Source of the DNA: Epinephelus fuscoguttatus
Lineage: Eukaryota; Chordata; Actinopteri; Perciformes; Serranidae
NCBI RefSeq assembly: GCF_011397635.1
Contig: NC_064755.1
Span: forward strand, 40,902,059-40,966,058
DNA length: 64,000 nucleotides
Direction of reading: 5' to 3'
The notes beneath the pieces are model-generated. The model had not been told where the DNA came from. It saw only the letters and a list, made by a program, of their open reading frames with translations, and ran no database searches. Each line of letters starts with the position of its first letter. The stretch's first letter is position 1. Shown piece after piece: positions 23,119-33,959 of the stretch. The position numbers and the translations under genes are program-made.

Positions 23119-25440
23119 TTTTTTTCTTAAAGAGAGATGAGTGGTTGCTCTGTATAAATAAATATACATTAAAAGTTTGTGTCAGGTGCTCATGGAGAAC
23201 AGGAAACCACAAGATACAAAGGAAGGCGATACAGGCGCGTCAAATATATAGACAACTAGAAGAAAGCATTAAAAAGCATTTATAGTAGCGGGTAAATCAT
23301 TAAAAGAGCCGACATGTTTGGACCACTGCAGATCTTTAAAGTCGAGTTTTTACACCCGTTTTACACATTTAAACCAACACAAAGTTAAAAACCCTGAGAA
23401 AACAAAAGGCTGTGAATTATTATTTTCCTCAGGGCTTTTCACATTTTAAAGGAAACTTTCTTCGTAAATCACAGAATGAAACAAACAGTACTACACACTG
23501 CAAACACTACTACATGATCCTAAATCCAGGTGTTACATATGCAGGCCTATATAATGAAAAAGCATATAAAAATAAAGATAAACCAGGTTCAAGCAAACAG
23601 AAAAACGAGGTGTATTCAGTCAGAGGATTTGGGGAATAGAGTTGTATAATTTTCCATGATTTATGGATATATCGATATCAGTATCTGTTATCAGCCATGT
23701 GAGTTGTTATATATCGGCGTATCAGATATTGGCACCACTGTCTGTGGTGCCATTGTCTGTGTACATCAGTGTTACCTTCGTCTGTCACCTCCTCCTCTGT
23801 TCTCTGCGGCAGGTTCAGAGTTTGGCTGCACAGTCGTATGAAGCGAGAGCTGTGCTTAGACAGCTCAGAGATCGCTGGCGAGCAGCACCTCCACCTCCAC
23901 GCTGGACAACAACAGGACGAGAACGTGAAAACTGACCCATCTCTGTCCAGGTGAGCTGCACTGTGAGGGTACTCTACCTTTATCTGACAGGTGACGAGCC
24001 GGGGATCAAACCAAAGGCATCGTGATAATATCATTAGGCTCCATAAAGACCCCCAAGGCTCTGCAATTATTAACGTCCTTCTCCAGACTTTATTTAAAAA
24101 TACAACCTCTTCCACCAAAACTACCACTAAACAGGAGTATATGGGTTTTGTAAACACAGGAAAACTGGATAAAAATAGATGACAGACTAGTTTGTCTTTC
24201 TGTTCTTTGTTCTGGTGCGTTACATTAGACGTCACAGACAAACTGAAAACAGGTCAGTAAACAGCAGAGAGCAGCACGGAGGCCAGTGAAGATGTTACCA
24301 TGGTTATTTTGATGTCTGAGTGCTGCTTGGTCAGGGACAAAGCCCAATACACTATCATGATATTTTTGTGTGCTGATATCGTATCATCACACAGCACCAA
24401 GTATTGATCTTTTTATTATATGAATTATTAATATGACAAATACTACTTTAGGTAGCTGACTAGAATAATATGATCAGTTGCTTTTTCAGTTTGGTGCAAA
24501 ACAAAATGTCTGAAGTGATGAACAGACAGATAAAACAGATGTTGACAAAGTTTTTCTTCAGGGACATAATTTACAGCTGTAAAAAGGTAAAAAATCACAA
24601 TATATTTTATCCCAATAAAATTGTATTGTGACTTAAGTATCGTGGTAATATCTTATGGACCCACTGGTGATTCCCACCTTCACTGTGAGGGCGGAGACAG
24701 ACGCGGTATTTTGTGGCGGTGCGTCACTGCATCCCGCTGGTAAAGGGGCTGAAATTAGCGCATTCACCTGGGTGTTGTATATCCATCACTGCTGATCAGA
24801 GCCAATCAGAGCTGATAAATACCTGTGACTGCTGTGCGTGTCATCGACACAGGGCGATGCACAGCAGCAGTCACAAGATGGCAGACTGCACTGATTACAC
24901 AGAGATATTCTGAGTGGAGGACTTTAAGTGTTTTAGATGCTGTCTGATATTACAGGAGTCAGAAATCCAAATGAAATGTCCACCATGTGAGAAAAGACAG
25001 ACACAGTAACTGAGACCTGTGGACGATTCGTCCTGTATCGCTCTGATAAACTGACATGAATTCAGATAAACCCTGATTTCTAGTTTGATTTAAACTGTCA
25101 ACATGCTGAAAACTGTCTGAAAACAGAACCTGAATATTTCCTGTCCTATTCCAGCTCTGAGCTGAACATCAGACGGAGGAGGTCGACATCAGCCAAATCA
25201 TCCGGCTGCTTCCTCGTCACATGTGCATACCACGACCTGCTCCACCGACTGCACCAGATCACCAACAAGGACAGAGAGCCCAATGCTCCAGAGAAGAAGA
25301 TGGGCTCGTCAGGCTACGGTCGCCGCCGTCGCTCACTCCTGGATGTCACTCAGCTCGCCCTCCAGACAGGAAGACAAAGACGGAGCACTGAAGCCGGTCA
25401 GGGAGCCCGCAGACACAAAAGCACACGCACAGTGGCCTAA
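22392..25440 (+). CDS. adm: Preproadrenomedullin (adm; AM1/AM4 type)
   Basis: Precursor of a secreted vasodilator peptide of the CGRP/adrenomedullin family, which acts on CLR/RAMP receptors. The exons at 22392-22495, 23813-23950 and 25155-25440 join in phase to give 175 aa (human 185). In order: signal peptide (residues 1 to about 23, hydrophobic VICCCVFTTVLPLV), PAMP-like segment ending WLHSRMKR (residues 39-46), a spacer, RRRR (87-90), then mature adrenomedullin about 91-135 with the disulfide ring C99-C104 (CFLVTC). The tail GYGRRRR (134-140) supplies Gly136 for amidation of Tyr135. The basic C-terminal remnant is 141-175. Oddities: PAMP has RMKR where RGKR is usual, so it has no amidation glycine, and the ring has Val where Gly is usual. 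Lying upstream of ampd3 in the same orientation supports the assignment to the ADM locus. I cannot decide between adma (AM1) and admb (AM4). Confidence 0.93.
23071..23125. repeat. CA/TA/poly-T simple repeat in adm intron 2
   Basis: A CA run is followed by about 20 bp of TA and then 25 T residues (23101-23125). The T-run may be the reversed poly(A) tail of a short retroposon, but I see no recognisable body. Confidence 0.85.
23813..23950 (+). CDS. adm: adm exon 3 (PAMP C-terminus and spacer)
   Basis: Acceptor ctctgcggcag|GTTC; donor TCCAG|gtgagc. It encodes residues 35-81, including RVWLHSRMKR and the histidine-rich EQHLHLHAGQQQ spacer. Placing the exon boundary inside the PAMP segment fits adrenomedullin gene structure. 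Confidence 0.9.
25155..25440 (+). CDS. adm: adm exon 4 (mature adrenomedullin, stop)
   Basis: Acceptor cctattccag|CTCTG; TAA at 25438-25440. It encodes residues 81-175: RRRR, ring CFLVTC, DLLHRLHQITNKD, the amidation signal GYGRRRR and a basic tail. As in other ADM genes, the whole mature peptide lies in the last exon. Confidence 0.93.
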
Positions 25441-25975
25441 AGACAGGCATAGGGAGGCAAAGCCTTTTGGGGTTATTTGCTCTCAGCAGATCAAGATAGG
25501 TTTCCTCAGAGGTTTGATTCCACAGATTTAAGATCCATCAGAGGAAGATCTGCTCAGGTCTCTCTGGAGCAAAACCACATCCCACTAATAGATTTGTGTG
25601 CATGCTTTAGGTGCAGCTTCAGATTGTGATTTATGGATGAATTCAAGTCAAACCTGCGCGACTTGACAAGAATGTCCATCTCTTCTTCAGCTTCCAAAGA
25701 GATCTCTGCAGCTGAGACACAATGCCTGAAGATCTTCTCTGAATTACCCACGAGCTGAAGAGGAAGTGAGGCCGTGGCCCGGAGGAGTTTCTGACTTTAC
25801 TGGAGCCCAAACTGCCAGAAACCCACTCGCAGGAACCCTTTACTAGAGAAGAACTGGACGTGTTGGACTGTGTGTGAAGTGCAATTTAAACTAAATGTAC
25901 TATGATATTAAAATATATAATTATCAGCTTGTATATAAGGACTTATAAAGCTACCTTATATTTAACCCTCTGAGA

Positions 25976-27036
25976 CCCACCGGGCCGACACTCCTGTCTT
26001 TCTATAGAGGGCTGAGTGAAACTAGAGGACCTAATGAATCCAGTGGTACCAACCATGCTCTGCTATCTTCTCACAGAGGGGGCTAAATAATGCTCCAAAT
26101 TAGACTAAATTTTGGCGAGGGACAAACGACATGGGTCCTGTAGGTCACCATGAGTCTCCCTGTTACAGACATGAACGTTTTATGCTCTGCAGTGTGGAGC
26201 ACAAACTGTGCACTTCTTATCGTGCAGTATAAATGTGCTATTTTTGCCTTTTATATTTGAATATTTCTGCACACTGAGGTCCATAAACAGTCTCAGAATT
26301 ACATGAATCGGGTCTGTCTGTAAAGCTGAGACTCTGGTGGATTTAATGAGCATAGTTTTATTCATGTGTGATGGTGTTAGTCCTCACAGCAGCTATTTCA
26401 TTCATCTCATTTCTTTAAACTGAACCTCACTGTTTAAAATGACCTATAGTGACCTCTGGGATAATCACAGCCTCACGAAACTTCACAGACACAAACTAGA
26501 AACCTCGAGCATTCAGATGTTTGGCTTTCATAGGTTTACTGACAATAAGAGGGGGTTTCTGAGCAGTTTACAGGACAGAAGTGTTCACCATCCAATTGCT
26601 GACAAAAGCCAATTCTTACAGAAAACTCCAAATGTCAAAAGTTTTTGAATCCAAATCACAGCACTGATTTTTCTGTGTTGTTTGTTACAGTCTTGGTGTC
26701 TTAATGTGGGATTCTGGGGGGATTTTTGACCATTTTTGTCAGTTCTCGAGAGATAAAACATGCTTACATTTAGCACCCAAACTGTGGAACAAATTGCTGC
26801 ATCAACTTGTGAGACATAAACGAGAGAATGTTCGTCATATATTTCCATCACAATGATCTGAGCCCTTCTACACTCTACACCTTTAAAATCTGAACAGGTG
26901 TCAAACAGAAACACAACGTTTATTACAGATTTATGACAGCTCACAGTGCTGAGCTACCACTTCTGTGATAACTCCCCCTAAAGATCCCCGTCCCCCCTGA
27001 AAAAGACAAAGCTGGGTCTGTGTGGGTCTCAGAGGG
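25976..27036. mobile_element. piggyBac-like non-autonomous element
   Basis: The terminal inverted repeat CCCTCTGAGACCCAC (25976-25990) is matched perfectly by its complement at 27022-27036. The left flank is TTAA (25972-25975) and the right flank TTCA, i.e. one base from a TTAA target duplication, which suggests piggyBac. No transposase is seen across 1061 bp. A related fragment occurs at about 56610-56800 in ampd3 intron 8 (shared ACTAAATTTTGGC and ATTTCTGCACACTGAGG). Confidence 0.75.
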
Positions 27037-27471
27037 TTCAACATACATGTAACTATATTTTTTATACCGCCAAAACTCATATTAAACATGTCACTTTTTA
27101 TATTTGTTAACTTCAGTGAAGTCTGTATCTTAACTGTGTAAATAATCGTGTACTCGTCATGATATCACTGAGTTATATTTTTGTACCTTTACTGTGATGA
27201 TTCTACGTTATTGGAACTTAATCAAGATGTTTTGAAGATGCTAGTTTGATGGTGAAAGTCTTAAAAACAGTGTCACCATGTTGTTTGTGGACTCTGGATG
27301 CCACAGAGAGACGGAGAGCCTGAAGGAGAACAGACCGACGAGCCGACTGAAGTGCTGTGCTGCCATCTAGCTTCACCGTCTGATACAACTCAGCACTGAC
27401 TGTGGGTCTGCTTCATGTTTCATCTTTAAAAACTTTTAGTTTGAAATGTATCTGCTTCTTTATTTGAATGT

Positions 27472-27477
27472 AATAAA
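27472..27477 (+). terminator. adm: Polyadenylation signal AATAAA, likely adm
   Basis: AATAAA in TGTAATAAATCC, after a T-rich upstream region and followed by T/G-containing sequence. It is the best distal cleavage signal on the + strand after adm. Confidence 0.5.
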
Positions 27478-27495
27478 TCCTAATTTAGTCCTGAT

Positions 27496-30107
27496 TCAGC
27501 TGCAGTGAGCTGATGTGGTGTTAGGTAACGTGATTGATGCCTTGTTGTGGTGAAACTGTAATAGTTTTCATCTGGCTGCGACGTCCTCGTCTCTGAAATA
27601 AATGAACTAATGCAACAATGAAAAGAAGCATCTTTGATGTTATTTGGTGGCCTGGTATCAAATATTCTGCCTGTGCACATGTGTGCCGTGGTTTTATGAT
27701 GGCATGTGTAGTAAAACATGATTACATTTAAGAAGTCCACGCTGGGGTACATTCCTTTCTAAAAATAATATTTATCAGCTGCACTCTCTCACAGAAACAC
27801 ACGCACTCAGACTAAATTTATCTCGGGTCAACGTGTTCCTAAAATTGTGTAATCAAAGCATTTCAGAGAAATTAATTAGCTTTCAGTGAAGAATTTAAGT
27901 GTTGATGAAGAAAGAGGAACAGAGTGCTCCTCTTCAGATCAGAAACACTTAAATGAGAACTATTAATCACGGAGGAATGTGACCTCCTCCAACGGCGTGC
28001 AACAGCGTGATCACACTGTCCTCAAATTACAAACTATTTCACCATAAATCTGCTCATTTTCATCCAAACATCCCTCTGTGGAGTCAGCAGATTATTATAC
28101 ATAATTAACAGTTTAAAGGTCCCGTGTGTTGAGTTTAGAGGGATATATCTGTAATATTTATAACTGTGTTTTCTTTAGTGTTTAATCACCTGAAAATTAG
28201 ATCTGTTGTGTTTATGTAACTTTATACTGTTTATATGGTCACAGGGAGCTGGGCCTTCTCTGGACGTCATCAATCCTGCACACTGGGACCCTCATTTATG
28301 AAACGAGCAAACGAGAGAACTGGGTGTGCGGACGTTTCCATACAAAGCTCAGCATTTATAAACAGGAACATGAGCGGAGGCCACGATCAAATCTCATGTT
28401 CAGTCTCATCTCGTGTGTCTAACTTCAGGTGTAGCCGTAAATCTGACTGAGCTGTGGAATCATTATCTGAACATGTTCGGACTTAGATGTTTGTGTGTAT
28501 AATCACCACGTGTGGGTGTACTGACTCTGTGGGACTGACTCCAGGTGACTCAAGGATGAACACTTCTGATTTCATGTTATCTTATTTTTAGGTCTCACAC
28601 TGAGGAGCACAGTCATTTATTATTAACTCCTTACCCTCCATTGACGAGAATTCCAGCAATTTGTGTTTTCACAGTTATAAGATAGGGGGCGCTGTTACAC
28701 ATCTTGTGAAACAGAACAGCACTGCTGTGTCCAAACACAAAGATGAAGATCTGCTGGAAACTGGAGGAAGATGATGTTTACAGAAATGTAGCAGATTGTA
28801 AACGGCACAGAAATGCCGGCGCCGATGTAAAAGTTTACCGATGCGCAAGCCGTGGAGAAGTTGATGGACTCAGACTCTGTCACTTCCAGTTTTGATCTAC
28901 ATTCTGAATCTGATTGGACGAAAAAGCAAACGAGTTTGGTGGGACGAAACAGGATCTCCGTGACAGTGACAGTGACATGCGGATGAGACGACCAGAGGAT
29001 CACCCAACAATCAACGTGTTCAGCTGCTGCACCTCACAGAGAATATTATTATTATTATTTCTACAACTTCTAACTTTTTGTCTGAAATGTTTTTTTAATG
29101 AAAATACACAAATTCAAGTGTTGATAAAAAAAGAAATGTAATAAGAGAAGAACAAAATAAAAACAGAAGGTTTCTTCTTCAGTTTGATGTTCAAACTTTT
29201 TACATATTCATTGAAGAAATTATTCTGTGGGTCTGTAAAGATCAGTGAATATGATCAGAAATGCTGGCGGTGGCTGGAAGATTTTATCAATGCCTAATCA
29301 TTCCTAGTTGAGAACATTTCAGAAATCTCAGGCTAAAATCTCGGTGAAATATCCATTCACCTTTTGCTCAGCCTTTGCTTCATTAACAGCTCAGTTGGGA
29401 CATAAACTAAACAAGTTTCACTTGTACGCTTTAGTCAAAAGCCGACACTTCGTCTCATCTTGACTCCATCTGTGAGTGTCTAAAATATCCAGAAGCTTTG
29501 TTGCTCGTAGCTGAGCTCTCTGTGGCTAATTTTAGCGACCTCACTGGTTTGGAACAGGAGAAATTACACATTGTGCCAACATACATGTTGTATGTGGATT
29601 GAAAACACAATTACATTTACACGTGTGTTCGCTGTGGTCACAATGTGTCCCTGATCTCCTGTGCAGGTGCATTTACATGATCATCCAAAATGCATTTTAA
29701 CATGAGGTGTAAAGGTGGTAAGGTATCATCTTACTTCAGATATATCAGTAAAAGTGTATCTCTCAGCAGATAAACAACAAGAAACTGCAGAACAGGAACA
29801 CCAGACGAGGTCTGAGGTGGTTTAGAAACTGTCTACATTATAATGTCTGTTCACCAGAGAGAATATTCAATCACACAAGTTACATTGACTCAAAAAAAAA
29901 AAAAAAAAAAAACCCTCACAACGCAAATAAACAATCCTGACATGGATCCCTTAGAGTTATTGAGACGATACGAGCCTCCAACCAGACATAGTGTTGTGGT
30001 CCAGTAGTGCCAAGACTGTGCTCCTCCTTGAGCTGACTGTCCCTCGTGGGGAGGAAATGGAGTTATACCTCAGAGAGGAAGAGGCTGAGATACTCACTGC
30101 AGTGTGT
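27496..30107. other. Gene-free stretch
   Basis: No supported gene. It contains a 21-bp A-run (29892-29912). The sequence near 28291 (CTCATTTATGAAACGAGC) resembles fish MITE ends, but I found no matching inverted end. Confidence 0.35.
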
Positions 30108-30676
30108 GATGACCCTGCTGTCCCTGTACCCGGCTGATGACCCTACTGTCCCTGTACCCAGCTGACAACCCTGCCGTCCCTGTACCCGGCTGATGACCCT
30201 ACTGTCCCTGTACCCAGCTGATGACCCTGCTTTCCCTGTACCCGGCTGACGACCCTGCCATCCCTGTACCCGGCTGACGACCCTACTGTCCCTGTACCCG
30301 GATGATGACCCTACTGTCCCTGTATCCGGCTGACGACCCTGCTTTCCCTGTACCTGACTGACAACCCTGCCGTCCCTGTACCCGGCTGATGACCCTACTG
30401 TCCCTGTACCCAGCTGATGACCCTGCTTTCCCTGTACCCAGCTGACGACCCTGCCGTCCCTGTACCCGGCTGACGACCCTACTGTCCCTGTACCCGGCTG
30501 ATGACGCTATTGTCCCTGTACCCGGCTGACGACCCTACTGTCCCTGTACCCAGCTGACGACCCTGCCATACCTGTACCCGGCTGATGACCCTACTGTCCC
30601 TGTACCCAGCTGACGACACTGCCATACTTGTACCCGGCTGATGACCCTACTGTCCCTGTACCCGGCTGACAACCTT
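30108..30676. repeat. 28-bp minisatellite, 20 copies
   Basis: Twenty head-to-tail 28-bp units of the form GATGACCCTACTGTCCCTGT + ACCCAGCT span 30108-30667, with a partial unit after. Variation is mostly substitutions (GAT/GAC, ACT/GCC/GCT, CCCG/CCCA), and the period stays at 28 throughout. Since 28 is not a multiple of three, a coding role is unlikely. Confidence 0.95.
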
Positions 30677-30952
30677 GCAGGAGATGTGACAGACTTTAAT
30701 CTCACAGCAGGCTGCAGCAACACCTGCCTGTGTGATCAATGTAAAATCAACCAGATCTTTCCCTGACGACCCGTCAGGTGTGATGTCATCATGTTCAAAC
30801 AAAACTTCCATCTGTGCCTTTATTGCAAAGTCAGTAGACAGGAATAGGAAACACTGTGGCTCCACACTGAAGTTACTGTTTTTGTCCTGATTAAAATATG
30901 ATGTAAAATACTGTAATTATTATTTAAGAGATACTGTAATGAAGAAGAAGTG

Positions 30953-30989
<37 letters not shown>

Positions 30990-32331
30990 TAAATTTTAAT
31001 CCATGAGGAACATGACTGATTTTCCTTCAGTGTCCAGGTGGTGGTGGTGTAAACTTTACTCCACCACTCTGAAACCATCCACACTGAGCAGAAACACTGG
31101 AGCTCGTCCACAGACTGATGTGAACCACTGAAGCTTTTTAACATTCATGACACTGACAGAAGCTTTACTAAAACATATTTCTGGAAATCTATTCTAAGGA
31201 TCTTTCTTCCCCCACTGATCTATTTTCTCTCCTGTGCCTCTCTACATGAGACACACCAGTATAACCAGTACCATCTGTACTGTGACTGGAGGAGAAGTTA
31301 AAGGAGACGGAGGTGAAACATTCCTTCTCAACACTACAGTTTTTTTATTTGACAGGGACGATGCAGTTCAATATATTTCCAGTACAGAGACTGATGTATG
31401 TCACACAAAGTTTATAGTTACTGCTAATTTTCAATCTTGTCCGTAGTTGGACTTTTACATGTAGACCTACAGTGTTATTAAAAATGTACAGTTTTAAACA
31501 TCATAAAACTACAATACACTATAAACATGGAAGGCACAATAAAATACGTCGACAACAATACATCACTACACTTACACGACCACCTCTCAGAGGTCTGAGG
31601 GCAATTAATCACCAGTTGTTGATCACCAGCGATGTAAGTGGGGATTAGAGCTGGGAGGTTTGGCTTATTAATAATATTTCGCCCCCTGCTGCCAGGGAAA
31701 CCAATGCCCCCACCTCACCTACACGTAACTCAACTACAGAGTAGCCGGGCCTCAAAGTCCATGACCAAACGTGGACATGTGGTGAGGTCGCAGTGAGGAT
31801 GTGTTGGAGGGTGACAAGTCTCCTGCAGGTAAAAACAGCCTGCTGTTAATGCATACAGGTTTCTAAAATGCCCCCCAAAAATCTAGATAGGTGACATGTC
31901 ACCTGCCATATGACATGTAAAATGGTATTTGAATATATGGGATATAAGTGACACATTGCTCTCCTCTACAAGGCATCACTGGGTGTTTTGGGTCTTTCAT
32001 TATCAGATGCTCTGACCCAGGTGACCCCGTCAGGGTGAGTCAGACCCTGACCCATGTCACCGCAGCACAAACGGTCAAGACAAATTGCCCTGAATTTAAC
32101 TTCCTTCTGTTTTTAAGTGTAGAGAAAACTCTGACCATTAAAAACACTCTCAGCATTAAGCTGAAATAAAAGCATGTCTGTACCTGTAATGTGATACAGG
32201 TCCTTTGTGCACATACACCCTGAAGACACACAGAGAAGTGTGGTCAATAAATAGTTACCTTGCTCTTGATAAAGTGGTAGAGTGGCTGCACAGACGAGCT
32301 TCCTCTTCCTCTACTACAGCGAGCAACACTG
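30677..32331. other. Gene-free stretch
   Basis: No supported gene. A CA array is listed separately. Confidence 0.35.
30954..30986. repeat. (CA)n microsatellite
   Basis: About 33 bp of CA. Confidence 0.95.
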
Positions 32332-32348
32332 ATGCAAATCACTTCCTG
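32332..32348 (+). promoter_or_regulatory. Octamer plus ETS motif pair
   Basis: A perfect octamer, ATGCAAAT (32332-32339), is followed at once by CACTTCCTG, an ETS site on the reverse strand. It lies about 200 bp upstream of a candidate ampd3 first exon (32541), so it could belong to a promoter. This is positional inference only. Confidence 0.25.
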
Positions 32349-32540
32349 AAACTTATTTTTAGCCCTGGGACTTGATGCATTTAAACTATGCAGCCGTTAC
32401 ACTCCTTCAGACTGGCAGTGAAAGAGTTAACCAGCTCTGTGTGTGCATGCTACAAGAGGCTGCTGTGACCAGACTTGTCTTCTGTCCCGTGAAGCCTGAT
32501 AAGAGTCTCCACAGCTCCACTGTCCCCAGATGTGCCAACA

Positions 32541-32561
32541 ATGGACACAGCCCTGCAAAAA
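32541..32561 (+). CDS. Candidate distal first coding exon of ampd3
   Basis: ATGGACACAGCCCTGCAAAA + A is followed by the strong donor gtaagt. The 21-nt frame is phase 0. Spliced to the candidate exon at 44184 (ATCAAAATGAAG...), it would read MDTALQKIKMKRRDT and stay in frame through to ampd3 exon 2. Mammalian AMPD3 is known to use alternative 5' exons. Short ATG-plus-donor strings arise by chance, so this is a hypothesis. Confidence 0.25.
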
Positions 32562-33080
32562 GTAAGTTCACCGCTCGCCGTCACAGCCACGATTCTTCAC
32601 ACCTGAGTCTTTACTCTTCTCTCGTCTTTAAATCTTTAATCTGAGGTCACATCTTCACTTCCATCACTCCTGTATTCTTCTGCAGCGCTTCCCCTCTCTG
32701 TATACTGGTATCTGCTGACTGAAATATCTTAGCTGTACTTTGTCTTATTAACACACATCTAACCTGACTATCACACATTCACATGTTAAAATCATTTTAA
32801 AGACGTGACCTGAACTTGTCTGAGCTGACGATTGTTACAGAGGATCCAGAAAACAGTACTGTTGGTTAATGCGACTCCTAGGGCTGAGCAATATGCCCCT
32901 ATCATCATATCAGGATATTACACGGTATTACTGGGATAATAATATTCTTAACGATATGTCAAATAAGAAAAAAAAATATATATATATATTATTAATTAAT
33001 GAAGACAGAATTGACCTATGGCTAAGCCACGCCCCCCTCCACTCACTCAAACAAACTATCAACATTCAGTGGCCGGCGCT

Positions 33081-33318
33081 ATGGCAGGTGTCGCAGTACA
33101 CGGCATTTCGCAGGAGGCAATTGATGATTTTTGGAGACATAACGGTCAGATGTCATTGAGAAGTAACCAAAAGGGCCTAAACTACGTATTGGAGGGATAT
33201 ATTCATCATTTTATTGTTGAGGTCGATGAAAAGCTTAAATTACAAGCCAAAATTTACAGGTCACAGTGTACGCTTGTGAACCGCATCTCGTTGCCGTCAC
33301 CATCAAAGACAACAAGTT
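33081..33318 (+). pseudogene. SWIM/YqaJ-type transposon ORF, N-terminal fragment
   Basis: From ATG 33081 the frame reads MAGVAVHGISQEAIDDFW, then GLNYVLEGYIHHFIVE and LKLQAKIYRSQ. This pattern (a short acidic N-terminus, then 'GYIH..V......AK.YRSQ') recalls the N-terminal part of the SWIM-finger/YqaJ proteins of fish ISL2EU-type transposons. It stops after about 80 residues, before any SWIM or nuclease motif. Identification is from memory of the family. Confidence 0.4.
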
Positions 33319-33755
33319 AAAGTGCCACTGAAGTTAAGGTTTTTGGCTCAGAATATGAGAAAAGGATAATGGCCTTTTTACCATCTTTACTAAGAGTGTC
33401 TGTCCGTTAGTTTGGTGCTACAGTATTTACACTGAATCATTCAGCATAACGTTTGCCAACCTTTGTTATCTCTGCCATTACAGATAAGTTAATGAAGCTA
33501 AGCTCCAGAAGTTAACGTTAGCTTAACTAGAGCCCTTTGGACAACAGCTAACAATGATGTACCATCACCAAAGTACAAAACTAGAACAAAATAGGCTAAT
33601 GAACTCCCAGCAAACAAGGTGACATGATGAACAACGCAGCTAGGAGCTAACGTTAGGCTAACTTTAGCTAACGTTAGCTAGAGATGTTAAAGATAACTTT
33701 ATATTTCTTTCCAGCAAAGTGACAATATGTTGCCTCAAACACAATGTTGACTTAC

Positions 33756-33959
33756 CTTAGAACAGATGTAGACATCATTGTTAATCTTATTCACGTTGAG
33801 TTGATGTTGTGGTCTAACGTTACCACACAACTTTATCCAAAGGAGACACTTTCCTCGGTTGAGATGTGGTTTAAAGTGTAAAAAATACACCTCGTCGCAC
33901 AGCCTCTCAGGATACCTTGTGTCAGAGTTGCATGTACCCCATGCACACCGTTTGACCAT
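33756..33959 (-). pseudogene. THAP-domain exon of a transposon-type gene
   Basis: Minus-strand frame beginning MVKRCAWGTCNSDTRYP, then VYFLHFKP, RGKCLLWIKLC, ending VYICSK directly at the donor AAG|gtaagt. The spaced Cys5/Cys10, the conserved Trp and a terminal C-S-K (where CSKHF is expected, the His being in the next exon) fit a C2CH THAP zinc finger, the DNA-binding module of P-like and ISL2EU/IS4EU-type transposases. The exon is intact (68 codons, phase 0). I found no downstream catalytic exon between here and the convergent SWIM-like fragment, so the element looks deleted. Confidence 0.6.

Larger units (their letters stand above)
25441..27495 (+). other. adm: adm 3'UTR (predicted), split by a transposon
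   Basis: After the TAA the sequence is non-coding. Candidate cleavage signals are ATTAAA at 25907-25912 and AATAAA at 27472-27477. The AT-rich 27040-27480 segment resembles an adrenomedullin-type 3'UTR tail, so the longer end is favoured. A 1.06-kb inverted-repeat element (25976-27036) sits between the two signals. The true end cannot be decided without transcripts. Confidence 0.5.
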
